Part shown: positions 8,195 to 13,067 of the stretch, piece after piece
Position numbering within the stretch: the stretch's first letter is position 1
Layout of the letters: each line of letters begins with the position of its first letter
Source: Stenotrophomonas sp.
GTDB taxonomy: Bacteria; Pseudomonadota; Gammaproteobacteria; Xanthomonadales; Xanthomonadaceae
DNA length: 13,067 nucleotides
Reading direction: 5' to 3'
Assembly (NCBI GenBank): GCA_003484865.1
Contig: DMZT01000157.1
Coordinates: 2,376 to 15,442, forward strand
Translations under genes and position numbers: made by a program
The notes under the pieces: generated by a model
What the model saw: only the letters and a program-made list of their open reading frames with translations
Database searches by the model: none
Told to the model about the DNA's origin: nothing

Positions 8195-8831
8195 CCGCGC
8201 TGCGGGCGTGATCCTGCTCGCCGGTCACCAGCGTCCAGCCCACCACGTTCGTGGTCAGTGTCTGCAGCCCCTGTTCCAGCGCGGCGGTGACCTGGGCGAC
8301 GTCGGTGCTGCCGACCGGGTTTTCCTGGCGGAAGGTGCGGTCGGCGACCACGCGCTGGTCGATCACGTGGATCAGCTTGGCGTTGACTTCGATCAGCGCG
8401 GTCGGCGTAGCCTGGCCGCGGTAGTCGGCTTCGAAGCGGCGCACGTCCATGGCCAGTTTGTAGTCGGCCCGGATGCCGGTGGTGACCCGGGCCACCCCGT
8501 TGATGCGACCGGAATCCTCGAAACCGCGCACCAGCGCGTCATCGAGCATGTCGGTGGCCGGCTGGGCCCAGCTCACGCCCTTGTAGACCTCCAGTTCGGA
8601 GGGGGTCGGGCGCACGTTGATGCGCGGGCTGTCGACCACGCGCGCGGCGCTGGGCTTGACCAGCACCAGCTGCCAATCGACGGTCGGCCAGCTCGGGTCG
8701 GCCTGGATGCGGACCACGGGCGAATAGATGGTCACCGCGCTGCGCTCGTTGCTGCCCAGCAGCGAGCAGCCGCCAAGCGCGGCGATCAGGGCGATCGGCA
8801 GCAGGGGCCGGAACAAGGTCGGGCGGCTCAT
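8172..8831 (-). CDS. ABC-type transport auxiliary lipoprotein (PqiC/YmbA-like)
   Basis: This is a predicted lipoprotein that probably forms the outer-membrane end of the lipid transporter encoded just upstream. The 219 residues begin with an export signal: MSRP, a hydrophobic run (about 6-19), then a lipobox LGGC with the lipidated Cys22. The residues after the cysteine (SLLGSN) lack Asp at +2, so outer-membrane sorting is expected. The mature part fits the ABC_trans_aux family (PqiC type), with VYKGVSWAQPATDMLDDAL (83-101), a characteristic segment of that family. Its start overlaps the MCE gene stop by 4 nt (ATGA). The family call rests on the motif and gene position; sequence conservation in this family is low. 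Confidence 0.85.
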   Translation of the reverse strand: MSRPTLFRPLLPIALIAALGGCSLLGSNERSAVTIYSPVVRIQADPSWPTVDWQLVLVKPSAARVVDSPRINVRPTPSELEVYKGVSWAQPATDMLDDALVRGFEDSGRINGVARVTTGIRADYKLAMDVRRFEADYRGQATPTALIEVNAKLIHVIDQRVVADRTFRQENPVGSTDVAQVTAALEQGLQTLTTNVVGWTLVTGEQDHARSAVTPARVR

Positions 8832-9754
8832 TTGGGTTCGAACTCCTTGGGTGCGTCGCGGCCGAGCAGATAACGTGCCGGGTTGTTGTCCAGGCGGTCG
8901 CTGACCCGGCGCAGGTCGCGGATCAGGCCGCGCAGCTCGGTCAGGGTCGGGCCGAGCTGGGCCAGGCCATCGTTGGCGAAGCTGTTGATCGCCGCACGGT
9001 TCTCGCCAAGGATCGAATCGGCGTTTCCGGCGGCCGAATCCAGCTTGCTCAGCGTGGTTTCCAGTTTGTCCAGGATCGGCGGCAGCTGCTGCACCAGGTT
9101 CTTGTCCAGGCGCTGTATGGTGCCGTTGGTGCTCTTCAGGGTGACGTCCAGGCTGCGTGCGGCATCGCGCGCGCTGAGCAACAGCGCCTGGGTGCCCTGG
9201 TCACGGTCGGCCAGGCCGCCGCTGATGGTTTCCAGGTTGGCCAGGGTCGCGTTGATGCTGGCCACGTTGCGGTCGCTCAGCACCTGGTCCATGCGCTCGA
9301 CGATGCGGTTGGCCACGTCGGTGATGTTCTGCAGCGCCGACGGCGTGGTCGGGATGATCGGGGCAGGGTCCTTGTTGACCGCGGTCAGCGCGGCGGACTG
9401 CGGCGTGCCGCCACTGAGCTGGATGATCGACGGGCCGGTCAGGCTGGTGATCGCCAGCTTGGCGCGGGTGTCGGTCTTGACCGGCGTATTGGAGTTCAGC
9501 CGAATCCGCGCGACCACCTGGCGCGGATCATCCGGGACCAGGTTCAACTCGGTGATCGAGCCGACCGCGATGCCGTTGTACTGCACCGGGCTGCCGACCG
9601 ACAGGCCGGTGACCGCCTCGCGGAACACCACGCGGTATTCCGTCCAGGTGCGGTCGGAGGAGTACTTGGCGGCCCACAGGCCGAAGGCCAGCAGCGCCAG
9701 TCCCACCACCAGGGTGAAGGCGCCGATCAGGACGTAATTGGCTTTGGTTTCCAT
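8828..9754 (-). CDS. MCE-domain (MlaD-type) lipid-transport protein
   Basis: It is a periplasmic substrate-binding protein anchored in the inner membrane, expected to form a hexameric ring through which phospholipids pass. The 308 residues show an N-terminal membrane helix (about 8-28), one MCE domain (about 38-115, containing GLSVGSPVQYNGIAVGSI and LTGPSIIQLSGG), and a long alpha-helical tail (about 140-290) rich in Leu, Asp and Asn. The tail suggests a needle or bundle crossing part of the periplasm, as seen in PqiB-like proteins; E. coli MlaD lacks it (about 183 residues). The C-terminal DNNPARYLLGRD is typical of these longer proteins. The ATG at 9754 lies 3 bases after the ATPase stop. 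Confidence 0.92.
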   Translation of the reverse strand: METKANYVLIGAFTLVVGLALLAFGLWAAKYSSDRTWTEYRVVFREAVTGLSVGSPVQYNGIAVGSITELNLVPDDPRQVVARIRLNSNTPVKTDTRAKLAITSLTGPSIIQLSGGTPQSAALTAVNKDPAPIIPTTPSALQNITDVANRIVERMDQVLSDRNVASINATLANLETISGGLADRDQGTQALLLSARDAARSLDVTLKSTNGTIQRLDKNLVQQLPPILDKLETTLSKLDSAAGNADSILGENRAAINSFANDGLAQLGPTLTELRGLIRDLRRVSDRLDNNPARYLLGRDAPKEFEPK

Positions 9755-9757
9755 GGC

Positions 9758-10588
9758 TTACTCGCTCTCGTGCTTTGCATCGCGCGCAGCACGCGCGCGC
9801 GGTCCGTGGAAGTACTCCTGGATCCACGGGTGGTCCAGTTGTTCGATCTCGTGCAGCGGGGCATTGGCGATGACCTTCTTGTCGGCCAACACCGCCACCC
9901 GGTCACAGATCGCATACAGGGTGTCCAGATCGTGTGTGATCAGGAAGACAGTGAGGCCCAGCGCTTCCTGCAGGGTCTTGATGAGGCGGTCGAACGCGGC
10001 CGCGCCGATCGGGTCCAGCCCGGCCGTGGGCTCGTCCAGGAACAGCAGCGGCGGGTCCAAGGCCAGCGCGCGGGCCAGGCCGGCGCGCTTGCGCATGCCG
10101 CCGGACAGCTGCGAGGGCAGCTTGTTGATCGCATCGGCGGGCAGGCCGGCCAGCTTCACCTTGAGCAGGGCCAGTTCGTAATGCCAGCGCTCGGGCAGCT
10201 CGCCGTGATGTTCCTTCAACGGCACCTGCACGTTCTCGCCCACGGTCAGCGAGGAGAACAGCGCACCATCTTGGAACAGCACGCCGGTATTGCGTTCGAT
10301 ATGCAGGCGGTTGGCCGGGTCGCTGGAGCGGGCATCGACGCCGAGCACCTCGATCTGACCATCGTCAGGCGTGCGCAGGCCGAGGATGCTGCGCATCAAC
10401 ACCGATTTGCCGGTGCCCGAGCCGCCGACCACGCCGAGGATCTCGCCGCGACGCACATCCAAGTCCAGCCCGTCGTGTACCACCTGCGCACCGAAACGGT
10501 TGGTCAGCCCGCGCACGCGGATCAGCAATTCGCCGTCATCGCTGGCGGCAGCGTCGCGGTCAGGGGCCGGCGCGGGGTCGGTGATCAT
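9758..10588 (-). CDS. ABC transporter ATP-binding protein (MlaF-like)
   Basis: This cytoplasmic ATPase drives the lipid transporter. The 276-residue protein has every ABC element: Walker A GGSGTGKS (55-62), Q-loop Gln106 in LFQDGALFSSLTV, signature LSGGM (161-165), Walker B LLFLDEP (181-187) with catalytic Glu186, and the switch His219. FQDGALFSSLTV and LSGGMRKRAGLARAL are characteristic of the MlaF branch. The first 20 residues are an acidic, alanine-rich extension of low complexity. A C-terminal extension ends in a charged tail. The start at 10588 lies 3 bases after the permease stop. A gene name (mlaF) would be by analogy only, since the operon differs from E. coli mla. Confidence 0.94.
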   Translation of the reverse strand: MITDPAPAPDRDAAASDDGELLIRVRGLTNRFGAQVVHDGLDLDVRRGEILGVVGGSGTGKSVLMRSILGLRTPDDGQIEVLGVDARSSDPANRLHIERNTGVLFQDGALFSSLTVGENVQVPLKEHHGELPERWHYELALLKVKLAGLPADAINKLPSQLSGGMRKRAGLARALALDPPLLFLDEPTAGLDPIGAAAFDRLIKTLQEALGLTVFLITHDLDTLYAICDRVAVLADKKVIANAPLHEIEQLDHPWIQEYFHGPRARAARDAKHESE

Positions 10589-10591
10589 CGG

Positions 10592-11704
10592 TTACCAGCC
10601 CATCTTCATGAACCACAGCGCGGCGAACGCGTCGAGGATGATCACCAGCGAAATGGCCTGCACCACGCTGGAGGTGGTGCGCTCGCCGACCGACTGCGCG
10701 GTGCCTTCCACCTTCAGGCCTTCCAGGCAGCCGATCAGGCCGATCACCAGCGCGAACACCGGCGCCTTGGACAGGCCCACCAGCATGTTGCGCACTTCCA
10801 TGGTGTCGTGCATCCGCGCGATGTACATCTGCGGCGGGATATCCAGATCGAACGCACCCACGGTGATGCCACCGGCCAGGCCGGCGACCATCGCGATGAA
10901 GGTCAGCAGCGGCAGGGTGATCAGCAGGGCGATCAGCCGCGGCAGCACCAGCAGATCGACCGGGTCCAGGCCAAGCGTCTTCATCGCGTCGATTTCTTCG
11001 CGCGCCTTCATCGCACCGATCTGCGCGGTGAACGCACTGGCGGTGCGGCCGGCCAGCACGATCGCGGTCAACAGCACGGCGAACTCGCGCAGGAAGGCGA
11101 TGCTGACCAGTTCGACCACGTAGATCTCGGCGCCGAAGTCGCGCAGGATCGTGGAGCCGAGGAAGGCGATCACCGCGCCCACCAGATACGAAAGCAGTGC
11201 CACCAGCGGCACCGCATCCAGGCCGACCTGTTCCATCTGGGCGACGGTGGCGGTGAGACGGAAACGGCGCGGTTCCTTGATCAGGCGCGCGCCCTTGACC
11301 AGGTTCTCGCCGAGGAAGCTGGCCAGCGCCACGATGTTGTGGCCCATGCCGTGCACGCTGACACCCAGCCGTTCCAGTGCGGCCAGCACGCCGAAGTCGC
11401 GCTTGGCCTTGGGCCGGTCGTCGGCGACTTCCTCGATGGTGGAGACCAGCGCACGATGCTCCTCGCGGAACGTCACCGCGTCCTCGCCGAGATCGGCGCG
11501 GTGGGCCACGCGCAGCAGCTGCAGCACGCCGGCCGAGTCGAGCAGGGTGATCCCGCTGGCGTCCAGACCGGTCACCTTCTCTGGAAGGCCGCGCAGCACC
11601 TCGGCCGCGTCCAGCGCGGTGCGTAAAGTCCAATGACCAGACAACCGGATCAGACCGGGGTCTTGGGCATCCTGCTCGAGATGGGGGGCTTGGTCTGAGG
11701 TCAT
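10592..11704 (-). CDS. STAS-MlaE fusion permease of a lipid ABC transporter
   Basis: It is the membrane subunit of the transporter. The 370 residues hold an N-terminal STAS domain (about 15-100, with LDASGITLLDSAG at 47-59) joined to an MlaE-type permease (about 125-370). The permease shows five or so hydrophobic segments (about 165-185, 197-217, 252-280, 312-330, 345-366) and the family signature LAGRTASAFTAQIG followed by EEIDAMKTLGLDP (236-248). In E. coli the STAS part is a separate protein, MlaB; Ser57 of DSAG lies where MlaB has its functionally important Thr52. I chose the ATG at 11704: the STAS domain then begins normally. The open frame reaches 11905 but that part looks non-coding. 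It leads the operon. Confidence 0.93.
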   Translation of the reverse strand: MTSDQAPHLEQDAQDPGLIRLSGHWTLRTALDAAEVLRGLPEKVTGLDASGITLLDSAGVLQLLRVAHRADLGEDAVTFREEHRALVSTIEEVADDRPKAKRDFGVLAALERLGVSVHGMGHNIVALASFLGENLVKGARLIKEPRRFRLTATVAQMEQVGLDAVPLVALLSYLVGAVIAFLGSTILRDFGAEIYVVELVSIAFLREFAVLLTAIVLAGRTASAFTAQIGAMKAREEIDAMKTLGLDPVDLLVLPRLIALLITLPLLTFIAMVAGLAGGITVGAFDLDIPPQMYIARMHDTMEVRNMLVGLSKAPVFALVIGLIGCLEGLKVEGTAQSVGERTTSSVVQAISLVIILDAFAALWFMKMGW

Positions 11705-11864
11705 GTAGGCGTCCTGCGCGCAGCATAACCTGTCCGGGTGCATGGCTCGCGTATGCGCCGGACCGGGCTGAACGCGTTGCTCGGCAACACCGGGGGCGTC
11801 ATGCCGCGATGCGATGCCACCGGGATTCTTCAGGCCGGGGCGTGTTCGGGTAATACTACGGCGC
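11705..11864. promoter_or_regulatory. Divergent intergenic region between the lipid transporter and the ThrE-family gene
   Basis: These 160 bp hold the promoters of two divergent units. For the transporter, TATGCT (complement of 11722-11727) is a possible -10 and AGGA a possible ribosome site about 11 bases before the start; no clear -35 is seen. For the exporter, AATACT (11852-11857) is a -10 candidate so near the ATG that the transcript would begin about at the start codon. A small stem GTTGC/GCAAC lies near 11776. I see no long repeat or gene. Confidence 0.4.
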
Positions 11865-13067
11865 ATGTCTGCCGACGCCCCCACCATCGTTGCACCACCG
11901 GCCACCTACGCACAGCGCGTGGCCTTCGTTTCGGAAATGGCCGGGCGCCTGCACAGCTATGGCACTACCGCGCAGCGGCTGGAAGCAGCCGTGGTCGCGC
12001 TGGCGCAGCGGCTGGACCTGGATTGCGAGCCGTGGTCGAACCCGACCGGCCTGATCCTGAGTTTCAGCGACCCGACCAAGGCGATCGGTTCGTCGGACAT
12101 CACCCGCGTGATCCGGCTGGCGCCGGGCGAGAACGACCTGCATAAACTCAGCATCGCCGACCAGATCACCGATGCGGTGGCCAACGGCACCATGAGCATC
12201 GCGCAGGGGCACACCGCGCTGCGCCAGCTGGACAAGGATCCCGGCCGCTGGGGCAAGATCCGCACCATTCTTTCCTACAGCCTGGGCGCAGCGGGCGTGG
12301 CCGGCCTGTGGAAACTGCCGTGGCTGGATATCGCCACCGCCGGCGTGATCGGTCTGCTGATCGGCGTCATGGGCATGTATACCGACCGCCGCCCGGCCAC
12401 GCGCGAGGCCAACGAAGCGTTGGCGGCCCTGCTCGCCGGCTCGGTGGCGACGCTGGTGGCCTCCTTCATCGGGGCGCTCAACCTCAACACGGTGATCATC
12501 GCCTCGCTGGTGGTGCTGCTGCCCGGGATGTCGCTGACCAATGCGGTCAATGAGCTGGCCAGCCAGCACTGGGTCTCCGGCACGGCGCGGTTTGCCGGTG
12601 CGGTGACCACGATCCTGAAACTGACGGTGGGCGCGGTGATCGCGGTGACCCTGTCCGGCATCGTCGGGCTGGAACCGCTGGTGCGCGCCTCGCGACCGCA
12701 GGCCGATTGGGTCGAGTGGGGCGCGCTGCTGCTGGCCGCGTTCGCGTTCGCGATGTTGTTCAAGGCCAACCGCCGCGATTTCCCCTGGGTGATGGCGGCG
12801 GCCGTCGCCGGCTATGCGATCTCCAAGTTCGCGGGCCAGGCCTGGGGCATCCCGGCCGGTATTTTCATGTCGGCGATGCTGCTGACCGCCGCCGGCAATC
12901 TGTTTGGCCGGCTGGCGCAGCGCCCGGGCGCGATCATCCGCTTGCCCGGCATCATCATGCTCGTGCCCGGCAGTACCAGCCTGCGCGGCGTGCTGACGCT
13001 GGTCCAGCAGCAGGACATGAGCGCCGGCCAGACCGTGCTGATGACCGTGCTCAACGTGGTGATGGCG
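11865..13067 (+). CDS. ThrE-family threonine/serine exporter, 3'-truncated by the window
   Basis: This is a predicted inner-membrane exporter of the family founded by Corynebacterium glutamicum ThrE. The frame is open for 401 codons to the window edge with no stop. The N-terminal cytoplasmic part (about 15-130) is the DUF1212-like domain: a helical start, then SNPTGLILSF. It is followed by many hydrophobic segments (about 137-171, 187-220, 243-268, 284-300, 308-322, 328-345, 358-375). GMSLTNAVNEL (221-231) and IIMLVPGSTSLRG (363-375) are the two related repeats of the family, showing that the N- and C-terminal halves are fused in one protein. The substrate is not visible from sequence; threonine or serine is assumed from the family. 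The start is the ATG at 11865; no Shine-Dalgarno sequence precedes it. Confidence 0.88.
   Translation, partial: MSADAPTIVAPPATYAQRVAFVSEMAGRLHSYGTTAQRLEAAVVALAQRLDLDCEPWSNPTGLILSFSDPTKAIGSSDITRVIRLAPGENDLHKLSIADQITDAVANGTMSIAQGHTALRQLDKDPGRWGKIRTILSYSLGAAGVAGLWKLPWLDIATAGVIGLLIGVMGMYTDRRPATREANEALAALLAGSVATLVASFIGALNLNTVIIASLVVLLPGMSLTNAVNELASQHWVSGTARFAGAVTTILKLTVGAVIAVTLSGIVGLEPLVRASRPQADWVEWGALLLAAFAFAMLFKANRRDFPWVMAAAVAGYAISKFAGQAWGIPAGIFMSAMLLTAAGNLFGRLAQRPGAIIRLPGIIMLVPGSTSLRGVLTLVQQQDMSAGQTVLMTVLNVVMA

Noticed and set aside
9770..11626. A 618-codon open frame on the plus strand opposite the lipid-transport operon
   Set aside because: The translation is dominated by His, Gln, Asp, Gly and Ala with no recognisable domain. 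It lies antisense to three clearly real genes, as expected from codon bias in GC-rich DNA.
11705..11905. N-terminal extension of the STAS-MlaE permease by 67 residues
   Set aside because: It would overlap the start of the divergent ThrE-family gene, and the residues look like translated non-coding DNA. The ATG at 11704 directly precedes the STAS domain.
1..13067. CRISPR arrays, tRNA/rRNA genes, insertion sequences, phage or toxin-antitoxin modules
   Set aside because: Reading both strands showed no regularly spaced repeats, cloverleaf genes, transposase or phage-like proteins; the window is almost fully accounted for by the listed genes.

Overview
The window is GC-rich, densely coding DNA from a gammaproteobacterium of the family Xanthomonadaceae, most probably Stenotrophomonas. 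Three things point there. The gene order rmlB-rmlA-rmlC-rmlD, then xanB and xanA on the opposite strand, then a two-subunit CoA transferase, matches the LPS/exopolysaccharide sugar-nucleotide locus of Xanthomonas and Stenotrophomonas (there named rmlBACD, xanAB/spgM and lpsIJ). The proteins look xanthomonad. An inverted pair of GTAG-headed palindromes after rmlD looks like the SMAG class of REP elements typical of Stenotrophomonas. No sequence search was run, so the genus is an inference.

Layout, left to right. (1) 1-3106, plus strand: rmlB (5' end outside the window), rmlA, rmlC and rmlD, with 4-nt stop/start overlaps at rmlA/rmlC and rmlC/rmlD; they make dTDP-L-rhamnose. (2) 3107-3244: the REP pair, then a terminator usable from both sides where rmlD and xanB converge. 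(3) 3245-6014, minus strand: xanA then xanB. XanA interconverts hexose 6- and 1-phosphates and XanB makes GDP-mannose. XanA can also supply the glucose-1-phosphate used by RmlA, so both transcription units draw on it. (4) 6015-6174: divergent control region. (5) 6175-7543, plus: both subunits of a 3-oxoacid-type CoA transferase. (6) 7604-8194, plus: an AlkB-type 2-oxoglutarate/Fe(II) dioxygenase whose 3' end overlaps the end of the next, opposing gene by 23 nt. (7) 8172-11704, minus: a tight four-gene lipid-transport ABC operon: STAS-MlaE fusion permease, ATPase, MCE (MlaD-type) protein and outer-membrane-type lipoprotein. (8) 11705-11864: divergent control region. (9) 11865 to the window end, plus: a ThrE-family exporter (3' end outside the window), possibly expressed from a leaderless mRNA.

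Most genes have cell-envelope roles: rhamnose and mannose donors for LPS O-antigen and exopolysaccharide, and phospholipid trafficking between the membranes. This is mainly an ordinary core-genome region. I see no CRISPR array, toxin-antitoxin pair, phage gene, insertion sequence, tRNA or rRNA, and no candidate for a wholly new system. The points worth a second look are small: the REP pair, three intergenic hairpins or promoter arrangements, the alkB/lipoprotein 3' overlap, and the hybrid architecture of the lipid transporter.
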